Notes under the pieces: generated by a model
Told to the model about the DNA's origin: nothing
The model's input: the letters and a program-made list of their open reading frames with translations, nothing else
Database searches by the model: none
Part shown: piece by piece, positions 17,591 to 25,090 of the stretch
How the letters are laid out: each line of letters opens with the position of its first letter
Numbering within the stretch: position 1 is the stretch's first letter
Assembly: GCA_052379845.1 (NCBI GenBank)
Contig: JBQTCF010000023.1
Length of the DNA: 64,000 bases
Direction: 5' to 3' (one strand)
DNA from: Roseinatronobacter sp052379845
GTDB taxonomy: Bacteria; Pseudomonadota; Alphaproteobacteria; Rhodobacterales; Rhodobacteraceae
Made by a program: the position numbers and the translations under genes

Positions 17591-17940
17591 CAGGGCCACC
17601 CATGGAACCACAAGCGGGTTTACCGGATCTACTGCCAGCTGGAATTGAACCTGCGGATCAAGCCCCGCAAACGGCTGAAACGTGAGAAACCTGACGTTCT
17701 GGCCGTGCCCGACGCACCGAATGTGACCTGGTCCATGGATTTCGCTTCGCGGACCTTCGGTTCATGGCCGACCCATTGGGTGATGGCCGTGCGTTCCGGC
17801 TTCTGAACGTGCTGGATGATTTCAACCGTGAAGGTCTGGGGATCGAGGTTGATTTCTCGCTTCCTGCCGAACGGGTGACACGCAGCCTCGACCGGATCAT
17901 CGAATGGCGGGGAAAGCCGGGCACGATCAGGGTCGACAAC
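17591..17940 (+). pseudogene. IS3-family orfB, 5' part, N-terminally deleted and frameshifted
   Basis: Recognisable orfB sequence begins only at WNHKRVYRIYCQLELN, so about the first 60 residues of the catalytic protein are missing. It then reads KPRKRLKREKPDVLAVPDAP and the DDE-region start VTWSMDF. The frame shifts near 17760 to GRAFRLLNVLDDFNREGLGI, and the sequence stops at GTIRVDN where the IS110 element begins. The rest resumes at 19572. Confidence 0.85.
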
Positions 17941-18201
17941 GTCCTATGCGCGGAATAACTGGCTGATTTGGCATCAGGTCATTGTCGTCTCGAGGCGTCT
18001 CGACACGTTAAAAGCATGGCTCAGTTCGGCGTTTTGGTCAACGACAGTCTCTCCCATAACAAACACAGAGTACGCCTTTGCGGCTCTCACCGTCCTTAAG
18101 ACGAGATCATCGGGTCGCTAACACAGAAGGCCTGAACATTATCTACGAGGTCAGTTGCCTGCCTCCACGGCCCTTACAGAGAAAGGTCCTTCTGCGATCG
18201 A

Positions 18202-19434
18202 TCACCCCTCAAAGAAGGGGCGATAGGGTTCGCCATTTTTGATGATCCCGTGAACAGTACGGGCCATTTTGGCGGCGATTGCGGTATATGCCTTTCGGCG
18301 CAAATGGGTGTTTTGTCTGTCCTTGGAAATGTAGCGCTCGAACTTATCCCGGAAGCTGTTGGTACGTTGAAGAATTGCAACCTGACCGGCCATCCACAGG
18401 GTACGGCGCAAGCCGGCGTTCCCGTATTTTGACAGCTTGGTTTGGCCACGGAATGTGCCGGACTGGATGGTTGCCAGGTCCAGACCGCAGAACTTCAGAA
18501 ATTGCCGGTGGTGTCCAAAGCGGCGCAAGTCGCCAACTTCTGCGAGGATGGTCAGAGCGTTTATCGGGCCGATCCCAGGTATTGATGTCAGCAACTGATA
18601 ATCAGGCAGATCTTTGAGAAGCGCGACGGCGCGAGCTTCGATTTGATTGCGTTGCGCAATGAGGCTGCGACCTTCTCCCAGAACCAAGCGGAACATACTG
18701 ATAGCATCAGAATCTGGAGCAACCGGCAATCCTACAGAAGACTTGGCTGTCTCGTAAATATCTGCAAGTAAACGCTCTTTCGCAACCTTGCGCCCCACAA
18801 CATCCCAAGCGTCAGTGGTGAATGCGTCCATACCCATGGCGGTGATAATGTGCGGCGATGGATAGCGTTCAAGGAATGCAAAGAACCAATCACTGCGCGA
18901 GCTGCGATGAAAGCGGTCAGCTTCGGGAAAGTACAACGGCAAATAATGTGTCAGCACGCGGTGCCAAAGCTCGGTCTTTGACTTGGAAACGATATCATGG
19001 GTTTTGGACAGCTCTTGAATGTCATTCGTGCCATGCACTAATGGATCATGATAAAACTGCTCGTTCCCGATCTCCATCATATGCAGGATGACCTGGGCGT
19101 CTTTGGGATCGTTCTTATCCCAGCTGTTATTGAGGGCTTCCCGCGTGCGCGCCAAAGCCACCGACGACACGAGCTTAACTTCAAAGCCTGCGGTTGCCAG
19201 ATGATACGCCAGAGAACGATGATAATTGCCGGTGGCTTCAAAGGCGACACGAACTGGGCGACCGTATTCCTTCAACACGGTGATGAGGCGGTTGAAATCG
19301 GTGAGCTGGTTGAGGACGGTTAAACGGCGTCGGCGTTTCTTATCTGGAACAGCGATCAAAACTTCATGCCGGACCTTGGCGATGTCGATAGCCACTAAAA
19401 CGGGCGCAGCTTGTGCAACAATAATCTCGGTCAT
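18202..19434 (-). CDS. IS110-family transposase (DEDD/serine recombinase)
   Basis: The intact 410-residue product has an N-terminal RuvC-like DEDD domain (VLVAIDIAKVRHEVLIAV, FEATGNYHRSLAYHLATAGF, WDKNDPKDAQVI) and a C-terminal Tnp20 domain (LLTSIPGIGPINALTILAEV, SGTFRGQTKLSKYGNAGLRR). The DEDD acidic residues seen are D in AIDIAK, E in FEATGNY and D in NDPKDA. No frameshift was seen, so the element may still be active. IS110-family enzymes act with a structured noncoding bridge RNA from one end of the element. Confidence 0.93.
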   Translation of the reverse strand: MTEIIVAQAAPVLVAIDIAKVRHEVLIAVPDKKRRRRLTVLNQLTDFNRLITVLKEYGRPVRVAFEATGNYHRSLAYHLATAGFEVKLVSSVALARTREALNNSWDKNDPKDAQVILHMMEIGNEQFYHDPLVHGTNDIQELSKTHDIVSKSKTELWHRVLTHYLPLYFPEADRFHRSSRSDWFFAFLERYPSPHIITAMGMDAFTTDAWDVVGRKVAKERLLADIYETAKSSVGLPVAPDSDAISMFRLVLGEGRSLIAQRNQIEARAVALLKDLPDYQLLTSIPGIGPINALTILAEVGDLRRFGHHRQFLKFCGLDLATIQSGTFRGQTKLSKYGNAGLRRTLWMAGQVAILQRTNSFRDKFERYISKDRQNTHLRRKAYTAIAAKMARTVHGIIKNGEPYRPFFEG

Positions 19435-19452
19435 GGTCGGTCTCCTTTACGG

Positions 19453-19541
19453 TGTGGTTTTTGCAAAACCACTGTAGGGACCTGAGACCCGGCTATGACC
19501 ACCTGCTGCGCAATTTGAGGGCAGCGCAGGCGGTCATAGCC
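19453..19541. ncRNA. Candidate bridge-RNA region: two hairpins upstream of the IS110 transposase
   Basis: Two inverted repeats lie in the noncoding end upstream of the transposase. One is GTGGTTTT/AAAACCAC at 19453-19471. The other is a long one, GGCTATGACC/GGTCATAGCC at 19491-19541, with a further partly paired inner stem (CCTGCTGCG against AGCGCAGG). IS110-group elements encode their guide RNA in this end. The downstream noncoding end (17941-18201) is longer and is the alternative site if the element belongs to the IS1111 group. Confidence 0.4.
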
Positions 19542-19571
19542 TCTCAACCAGCGTCGTTCCGAAGGTGTTAT

Positions 19572-19844
19572 GGCCCCGAATACATCAGCGAAACGCTGAG
19601 AAAATGGGCTGAGAAACATGATGTTACGATCCAGCACATCCAACCCGAGCAGCCCCAGCAGAACGCCTACGTCGAGCGTTACAACCGGACGGTTCGGCAT
19701 GAATGGCTGGACCAATACATCATCGAAAGCATCGAGGAGGCCCAGGATCAAGCCACGCAATGGCTATGGACTTACAACAACGACCGCCCCAACATGGGCA
19801 TCGGCGGCATCATGCCCGCCATGAAACTGACAACGGCTGCGTAA
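19572..19844 (+). pseudogene. IS3-family orfB, 3' part
   Basis: This is the C-terminal catalytic part displaced by the IS110 insertion: GPEYISETLRKWAEKHDV, IQHIQPEQPQQNAYVERYNR, and QDQATQWLWTYNNDRPNMGI, ending MKLTTAA. It carries the final Glu of the DDE triad in NAYVERYNR. Joined to the left part at 17940 it restores a continuous reading. Confidence 0.9.
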
Positions 19845-19967
19845 ATTCTACCGATGCACCCCGTTAAAAAGGGGCGATTACCCATGAGGTGCGGGCAGCT
19901 GCGGGGGCGCTGGGGGGGCAGTGTCTTCCTCAGATGCGATGGCAGGCGCCGTCCCAAAAACAGAGCC

Positions 19968-21056
19968 TCAAGAACAGAGGCCCGCGCTGTCGGGTTGGGC
20001 GAGAGGTAAAGCTGCGCAGTCTGCACCGGGTGCCGTAGCCTTAGAAGGGAGAGCATGGCCGAATTTTTTGGCCTTGGTCTCAAGATAGTGCAAATTGAAG
20101 GGGTTGGGCGGAATGACCAAGGGCTCTACGCTACTAACAGTGATGCCATGACGTTGCAGGCTTGAGGCCTTTTCCGGATTATTCGTTAACAGGCGTACTG
20201 TTCCGTGCCCCAACGCCCGCAGGATTTGCGCAGCATGTGCGAAATCACGTGCATCTGCTGGAAAACCAAGCGCATGGTTGGCCTCGATGGTATCCATGCC
20301 TTGATCCTGCAAGGCATAGGCAAGCATCTTGTTGGCGAGACCGATCCCCCGCCCTTCATGGCCGCGCATATAGATCAGAATACCGCCCAAAGACGCCCCA
20401 AGCTGACGCAGGCTTTCATCTAGCTGGGGGCCACAATCACAGCGCATTGATCCGAAGGCATCGCCCGTAAGGCACTCAGAGTGAATGCGTACCAGAGGTG
20501 CGCCGATAGACTCGCCATGGGATACCAATGCGAGATGCTCGATCCCGCCGAACTGGCTGCGATAGGAATGTACGCGAAACGGTCGATCTGAATGGGGGGT
20601 GGGCAGATCGGCCACCGCGACGAGGTCCAGTTCGGCTTCATTGCGGAGCCGATGCCTGTTCAGATCTTCGAAGGTAAGTGTCGGCAGGTTGTGGCGGACG
20701 GCGAACGCTAGGGCGTCTTGTGGTAAAAGCGATCGGAGTAAAACAGCGAGTGCCATTCCTGAATTGCGTGCGACTTCGGTGGCGATATCTGCAGGTTCGG
20801 TCAATTGCATCGGCCAAGCTTTAGTGGCGATCGATATCTCGAAGGAAGGAAGGTTCGGATTAGGAATCTCCCAGTTCTGCTCGACCGCTGTCGTGGCCAA
20901 CTGAAATCCGCCCGTACCGTTGGCAACCATGAACGCTGCCGCCGTTGCGGTCACACACTCGGCTGCCAAGATTAGATAGCCCATATTGGCCTGATCGAGC
21001 AACAGGACGATTCCGCCGCGCCGGAACTCTTCCAAAGCTAAAGAGAAGGTTTGCAT
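19968..21056 (-). CDS. ribA: GTP cyclohydrolase II with a degenerate N-terminal DHBP-synthase-like domain
   Basis: The start at 21056 gives 362 residues and overlaps the end of ribE by 19 bases. The C-terminal half is an intact GTP cyclohydrolase II: the zinc cysteines in SECLTGDAFGSMRCDCGPQL, the catalytic region RGHEGRGIGLANKMLAYALQ and DTIEANHALGFPADARDF. It opens the GTP branch of riboflavin synthesis. The N-terminal half resembles RibB (IVLLLDQANMGYLILAAECV) but lacks the DxxRExEGD-type metal motif and the central catalytic block. DHBP synthase activity is therefore unlikely and the pentulose branch must come from elsewhere. It is the last gene of ribH-ribE-ribA. Confidence 0.88.
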   Translation of the reverse strand: MQTFSLALEEFRRGGIVLLLDQANMGYLILAAECVTATAAAFMVANGTGGFQLATTAVEQNWEIPNPNLPSFEISIATKAWPMQLTEPADIATEVARNSGMALAVLLRSLLPQDALAFAVRHNLPTLTFEDLNRHRLRNEAELDLVAVADLPTPHSDRPFRVHSYRSQFGGIEHLALVSHGESIGAPLVRIHSECLTGDAFGSMRCDCGPQLDESLRQLGASLGGILIYMRGHEGRGIGLANKMLAYALQDQGMDTIEANHALGFPADARDFAHAAQILRALGHGTVRLLTNNPEKASSLQRHGITVSSVEPLVIPPNPFNLHYLETKAKKFGHALPSKATAPGADCAALPLAQPDSAGLCS

Positions 21057-21643
21057 AGGCGCTCCACATATTTTGCCAGAACATCGTTCTCGACGTTGAG
21101 AAGATCGCCCACTTGTCGCGCGTGAAGATTGGTATGTGCCCAAGTGTGCGGGATGATCGTCAATCCGATCCTGCATTCATTCGAGGAAAGGTCTTTGACG
21201 CTGTTGAGCGTCAGGCTTATGCCGTCCAGTGTGATCGATCCTTTTTCGACGCAGTATCTGGCCAAGGCGGGCGGAAGCCGGATCTCGATCCGAAAGGCCC
21301 CTGCTTCCGGTACGATCGACTCAAGCAGGGCCAGACCATCCACATGGCCCTGGACGATATGGCCCGAAAGGCGGGTCGACATCGAAACTGCGCGCTCAAG
21401 GTTGGCCTGGTCTCCGATGCGAAGGGTGTCGAGGTTCGAGCGTCGCAAGGTTTCGGTACTAGCGTAGAATTGCGCGCGCCCCGCAGTGTCGAAGGTGACA
21501 ACGGTCAGGCATACCCCGTTGACGGCAATGCTTTCCCCAAGGACCAGATCGGGAAAGCCGGTGGCAATGTCGAGTGTCATGCTGCCGTCCGACATTATCG
21601 CATCGTAGATCGTACCAAGGGTTTCGATGATGCCGGAAAACAT
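21038..21643 (-). CDS. ribE: Riboflavin synthase alpha chain
   Basis: The 201-residue protein begins MFSGIIETLG, as nearly all riboflavin synthases do. It contains two repeated lumazine-binding barrels: GESIAVNGVCLTV with SGHIVQGHVDG in the first, and EKGSITLDGISLTLNSV with PHTWAHTNLHARQVGD in the second. It joins two lumazine molecules to make riboflavin. The gene lies 102 bases after ribH and overlaps ribA, forming a compact operon. Confidence 0.95.
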   Translation of the reverse strand: MFSGIIETLGTIYDAIMSDGSMTLDIATGFPDLVLGESIAVNGVCLTVVTFDTAGRAQFYASTETLRRSNLDTLRIGDQANLERAVSMSTRLSGHIVQGHVDGLALLESIVPEAGAFRIEIRLPPALARYCVEKGSITLDGISLTLNSVKDLSSNECRIGLTIIPHTWAHTNLHARQVGDLLNVENDVLAKYVERLCKPSL

Positions 21644-21745
21644 GGATGGGTTCCTATTGGCCGTGCCGGTTGGCTGGTGGCCTTCGGCACGGAATCCAAA
21701 GGCCGTTCTTGGCGTCGCAGATATTGCTGTGGAGGGCTTCGACTG

Positions 21746-22183
21746 TCAGACCTTCAGGTCGGCGACCATCCGAACGGCTATCGCCGCTTCGGCGCCCTTC
21801 TTCAAGAAATGATCGAAGAAGAAGTTGTGATGGATTTCCGAGTCGTGGAAATGGTGCGGAGTCAGGCTTACCGAGAACGTCGGGACGCCTGTTGCCATTT
21901 GTGCATCCATAAGCCCAGTGACCACAGCGTGCGCAACAAAGTCGTGCCGGTAGATACCTCCATCCACGACGAGGGCTGCGGCTACGATGGCATCAAAGCG
22001 CCCCGTCTCGCCAAGCTTCTTTGCCAGCAAGGGCATCTCGAATGCGCCCGGCACGTCATAAATATCGATGGACACCTTTCGTCCTGCGGCGGTCATGTCT
22101 GCTTCGAACCCTTTCAGCGTCTGGTCTACGATGTCGGGGTGCCAGCGGGCTTTGATGAAGGCTACGTTCAGGGTATCGGTCAT
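21746..22183 (-). CDS. ribH: 6,7-dimethyl-8-ribityllumazine synthase, RibH2 type
   Basis: The start at 22183 has AAGGA upstream; an ATG at 22216 would add a leader. The 145-residue protein shows IKARWHPDIVDQT, YDVPGAFEMPLLAKKL, VVDGGIYRHDFVAHAVV and the catalytic LTPHHFHDSEIHHNFFFDHF. These match the RibH2 class of lumazine synthases known from Rhizobiales such as Brucella. It is the first gene of ribH-ribE-ribA, with a candidate operator 100 bases upstream. Confidence 0.93.
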   Translation of the reverse strand: MTDTLNVAFIKARWHPDIVDQTLKGFEADMTAAGRKVSIDIYDVPGAFEMPLLAKKLGETGRFDAIVAAALVVDGGIYRHDFVAHAVVTGLMDAQMATGVPTFSVSLTPHHFHDSEIHHNFFFDHFLKKGAEAAIAVRMVADLKV

Positions 22184-22518
22184 AGCGCGGATTCCTTGGA
22201 TTGGTCCGGTTTTCATGGTGGTGGCAGGTTTGCCACCATATGTTCATGAAGACAGCTAAGGTCAGTGTGAGACGACGGTAAACTGTCTCTTGTGCGACAG
22301 TTCGCTGCGAGCGATGTGACACCGATTTTCCGCACTGAAACCGCTTTTTCTCATTGAGACGGCTTGTCCGCGTTTCATGTCTCTCTGTGAGACTATGCTT
22401 CTGTGCTCACAGAGGGTTGTTCGGCAACTATTTGAGTAGCGCTGTCCTAGCCGCAGACGAATAACGGAAGTGCAATGGCGGCAAATGCTCGTGCACATAC
22501 TGGCGCTGCACTGATTTT
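22184..22518. promoter_or_regulatory. Leader/promoter region of the rib operon
   Basis: This stretch has no gene. It is unusually rich in GTCTC/GAGAC words: TGTGAGAC at 22266, TGTCTC-N4-GCGACA at 22284, GAGACG at 22356, and TGTCTC-N5-GAGACT at 22378-22394. Close to ribH there is a perfect inverted repeat GGTGGCA-AACC-TGCCACC on the minus strand (about 22219-22236), which also has GG-N10-GC spacing. No FMN riboswitch pattern was recognised, so control is more likely by a protein binding these repeats. Confidence 0.5.
22284..22299. promoter_or_regulatory. Candidate regulon operator 1 (TGTCTC-TTGT-GCGACA)
   Basis: Inverted repeat with one mismatch, about 100 bases upstream of the ribH start. 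It matches the TGTCKC-N4-GMGACA pattern found at the other transcription-unit heads of the island. Confidence 0.6.
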
Positions 22519-23679
22519 TTAAACTCCGACCTCTTTGATCATGCCGCGAGCGATGATAAGTTGCTGAATTTGGGTCGTGCCTTCGTAAATCCGAAAAAGG
22601 CGTACGTCGCGGTAGAAGCGTTCAATTCCGTAATCAGAGATGTAGCCGGCGCCGCCGTGAATTTGTACCGCGCGATCTGCGACGCGGCCGACCATTTCGG
22701 ACGCGTACATCTTGCAGCAGGCCGCCTCGGTCGAAACGTTCTGACCTGCATCTTTGCGGCGTGCGGTTTCCTCGATCATGCAGCGAGCAGCGAAGGCTTC
22801 GGTTCGGCTGTCGGCAAGCATCGCCTGGATCAGTTGTTTTTCGACGATGGGTTCGCTGAACTGCTTGCGCTCCATGGCGTAACGCAGGCTGTCTCGGATC
22901 AGCCTTTCTGCTGCGCCGGTGCAGACGGCCGAGATGTGCAGACGACCACGGTCGAGCACCTTCATCGCCGTCTTGAAACCAAGACCTTCGCGCGCGGGCC
23001 CCCCGATGATAGCACTTGCAGGAACGCGACAATCTTCGAGGATCACGTCGCAAGTATGCGACCCTTTTTGCCCCATCTTGCGGTCGATCGGGCCAAGGGA
23101 AAGTCCGGGGGTTCCGGCTTCAATAAGGAACGCTGTAACGCCAGAAGATGTCTTGGAGGCTGGGTCAGTGCGGGCGAATACCGTGAACAGCCCGGCACGC
23201 GGAGCATTGGTGATGTACCGCTTGGTGCCGTGCAAGATGTAATCATCTCCTTCACGACGCGCCGAGGTTCGCAGCGACCCCGCGTCCGATCCCGCCTCTG
23301 GCTCGGTCAGCGCAAAGGAGGCAATCAACTCGCCGGTTGCGAGACGGGGAAGATAAGCGGCTTTCTGTTCAGGCGTGCCGTCGATGATAATGCCCTGCGA
23401 GCCAATCCCATTGTTCGTACCCACGAGCGAACGGAAAGCTGGCGAGGTTTGTCCCAGAACGAAAGCTGCCTGAACCTCTTCGGTCATCGTCAAGCCGATG
23501 CCGCCGAATTCTTCGGGGATTGAGAGGCCGAAAAGCCCCATGTCGCGGATTTCCTGCACAAGCTCCGACGGGATGGCGTCGTCTTCCGCAATCTTTTCCT
23601 CGTTTGGGATCAGGCGCTCTTTGACGAAGCGGTCGAGGGTATCGAGAAATTGCGCCAGTGTTTCGGCATCAAGGCTCAT
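22519..23679 (-). CDS. Acyl-CoA dehydrogenase
   Basis: The 386-residue length is typical of FAD-dependent acyl-CoA dehydrogenases. Signatures seen are ASFALTEPEAGSDAGSLRTS (FAD and substrate binding), MERKQFSEPIVEKQ, QIHGGAGYISDYGIERFYRD and IYEGTTQIQQL, which contains the catalytic Glu of the medium/short-chain type. It would oxidise an acyl-CoA to the enoyl-CoA and pass electrons to the ETF encoded at 42841-44525. It diverges from the MDR alcohol dehydrogenase, with an operator-like repeat between them. Confidence 0.93.
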   Translation of the reverse strand: MSLDAETLAQFLDTLDRFVKERLIPNEEKIAEDDAIPSELVQEIRDMGLFGLSIPEEFGGIGLTMTEEVQAAFVLGQTSPAFRSLVGTNNGIGSQGIIIDGTPEQKAAYLPRLATGELIASFALTEPEAGSDAGSLRTSARREGDDYILHGTKRYITNAPRAGLFTVFARTDPASKTSSGVTAFLIEAGTPGLSLGPIDRKMGQKGSHTCDVILEDCRVPASAIIGGPAREGLGFKTAMKVLDRGRLHISAVCTGAAERLIRDSLRYAMERKQFSEPIVEKQLIQAMLADSRTEAFAARCMIEETARRKDAGQNVSTEAACCKMYASEMVGRVADRAVQIHGGAGYISDYGIERFYRDVRLFRIYEGTTQIQQLIIARGMIKEVGV

Positions 23680-23772
23680 GTCTTTTCATCCTCAGATTTA
23701 GGTGTGGTTTCGTTTAACAGCCCCCTGCTAATCCGCACATTGCACGATTGAGCCATGTCATCCGACTGTAGG

Positions 23773-23788
23773 CGTTGCAGAAGAGACA
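23773..23788. promoter_or_regulatory. Candidate regulon operator 2 (CGTTGC-AGAA-GAGACA)
   Basis: One perfect half-site (GAGACA) and one with two mismatches, midway between the divergent acyl-CoA dehydrogenase and MDR dehydrogenase genes (94 and 89 bases from the starts). The neighbouring AGACA-GT-TGTCT forms a second, overlapping inverted repeat. Confidence 0.45.
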
Positions 23789-23876
23789 GTTGTCTGCAGC
23801 GAACCCTGCACCTCTATTTCCTCATATCGCAGTCTCCAATGCGCTGCGAATTTGAACATTAGGGAGGAGAAACCCA

Positions 23877-24944
23877 ATGAAGGCTTTGCGCTTTCACGCT
23901 GCCAAGGACCTGCGGGTCGAAGACATCGCGCTGCCGACCGAGCCGGCCGACGACGAGGTCGTCATCAAGAACCGCTTCGCCGGCATCTGCGGGACGGACT
24001 TGCACGAGTACGCCTATGGCCCGATTTTCGTGCCCAAGGACGCTGAGGGCAAAACCGCCGCGCCGCAGGTTCTAGGGCATGAATACGGTGGGGTGGTCAC
24101 CAAGGTCGGCAAGAACGTAACCCATGTGAAAGTGGGCGACCGAGTTTCTGTCCAGCCCTTCATCACGCCGCGGGGCGGGGATTACTATTCGGATCTCGGA
24201 CATTTCAATCTGTCAGATCAGATGCAACTTGCCGGGCTGTCATGGATAGGCGGTGGAATGGCGACTGACAGTTTGCTAAAGAGTTATAACGTCTACAAGG
24301 TGCCGGAAAACATGTCAGACGAGGATGCAGCTTTGGTCGAACCTACGGCGGTTGCAGTTTACGGTGTCGAACGTGGCGGTGTGACAGCCGGCGATTCCGT
24401 GCTGGTGACTGGTGCTGGCCCTATTGGACTTTTGACCCTTTTGGCAGCCCGCGCTGCGGGTGCTGTTCAGCTGTTCGTGTCGGACCCTAACGCTACGCGT
24501 CTGGAGATTGCCAAGCAGATCATCCCCGACGTCACTACTATCAACCCCCGCGAGCAGAATGTCGGTGATGTGATCCGTGCGGCGACCGAAGGCAATGTCG
24601 GCTGCGATGTGGCGCTGGAATGCGTGGGCAATACGCTGGCGCTCCAGGCCTGCGTCGATGCGGTGCGCAAGCGCGGCTCGGTAGTGCAAATCGGCCTGCA
24701 CGCGGGCGAAGCGCCGTTGAACTGGTTCAACGTGACCTACAAGGACATTGATATTCGCGGCTCCTGGGCCTATACGGCACAGATGTGGCCGCGCGTGATG
24801 CGTCTGATAGCGTCGGGCCAGATCCCTGCGCGCAAGGTTGTAACCAAGACCGTAACGCTGGACACCGCGATCAAGGATGGCTTCGATGCGCTGCTTGATC
24901 CGGCGGGCACCCAACTCAAGATCCTGATCGACCTAGGCCGCTGA
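23877..24944 (+). CDS. MDR alcohol dehydrogenase, (R,R)-butanediol dehydrogenase-like
   Basis: The 355-residue protein has a strong AGGGAGGAG ribosome site. The catalytic zinc site is present: FAGICGTDLHEYAYGP and VLGHEYGGVV. The Rossmann motif is GAGPIGLLTLLAARAAGA. The overall pattern is that of 2,3-butanediol/sorbitol-type dehydrogenases. The loop that normally holds four structural-zinc cysteines reads FITPRGGDYYSDLGHFNLSD and has none of them. It would oxidise a secondary alcohol or vicinal diol to a ketone with NAD(P). Confidence 0.88.
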   Translation: MKALRFHAAKDLRVEDIALPTEPADDEVVIKNRFAGICGTDLHEYAYGPIFVPKDAEGKTAAPQVLGHEYGGVVTKVGKNVTHVKVGDRVSVQPFITPRGGDYYSDLGHFNLSDQMQLAGLSWIGGGMATDSLLKSYNVYKVPENMSDEDAALVEPTAVAVYGVERGGVTAGDSVLVTGAGPIGLLTLLAARAAGAVQLFVSDPNATRLEIAKQIIPDVTTINPREQNVGDVIRAATEGNVGCDVALECVGNTLALQACVDAVRKRGSVVQIGLHAGEAPLNWFNVTYKDIDIRGSWAYTAQMWPRVMRLIASGQIPARKVVTKTVTLDTAIKDGFDALLDPAGTQLKILIDLGR

Positions 24945-25045
24945 GGGGCGGGCCGAAGCTCCCGTCGGCCTTTTCACAGCTGGTCAGTAAGCCAAGGCAT
25001 TCCGGTGCCTTGGTCTCTCTCATTTCCGGACTTTGGGTATGAAAA

Positions 25046-25073
25046 AGCCCGCAGCCGGACGGGGCTGCGGGCT
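25046..25073 (-). terminator. Intrinsic terminator of the thiolase operon
   Basis: Perfect 11-bp stem (AGCCCGCAGCC/GGCTGCGGGCT) with a 6-base loop, followed by TTTTT on the minus strand. It lies between convergent genes, 18 bases after the thiolase stop, and may also help to stop plus-strand transcripts. Confidence 0.85.
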
Positions 25074-25090
25074 AAAAGGTTTGATGGTTC

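Larger units (their letters stand above)
17941..19571 (-). mobile_element. IS110-family insertion sequence inside the IS3 element
   Basis: The junctions are defined by continuity of IS3 orfB: GTCGACAAC at 17932-17940 joins GGCCCCGAATAC at 19572, giving a 1631-bp insert (shiftable by one G). There is no target duplication, as expected for IS110-type recombinases. The element contains one transposase gene on the minus strand, a noncoding end of about 137 bp upstream of it and one of about 260 bp downstream. Confidence 0.88.
17211..19884 (+). mobile_element. Decayed IS3-family element, split by an IS110-family element
   Basis: The ends carry imperfect inverted repeats: GGTAATC followed by a C-rich run at about 17212, and GATTACC at about 19877-19883. 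A second match, GTAGAATTT, lies inside each end. Inside are a disrupted orfA and a shortened, frameshifted orfB with typical IS3 sequence. Removing the 1.63-kb IS110 insertion leaves about 1.04 kb. No flanking target duplication was found, so the copy has probably lost mobility. Confidence 0.8.

Noticed and set aside
22219..22236. Possible sigma-54 promoter (GG-N10-GC) before ribH
   Set aside because: Only the GG/GC spacing fits; the rest of the -24/-12 consensus is poor, the block is itself an inverted repeat, and the local regulator lacks GAFTGA.
21113..22249. 378-residue plus-strand frame across ribE and ribH
   Set aside because: It is the antisense of two well-identified riboflavin genes.
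22184..22518. FMN riboswitch before the rib operon
   Set aside because: No conserved RFN-element core was recognised; the region is instead rich in GTCTC/GAGAC repeats.
22561..23523. 320-residue plus-strand frame opposite the acyl-CoA dehydrogenase
   Set aside because: The minus-strand acyl-CoA dehydrogenase has complete motifs; the plus frame does not.
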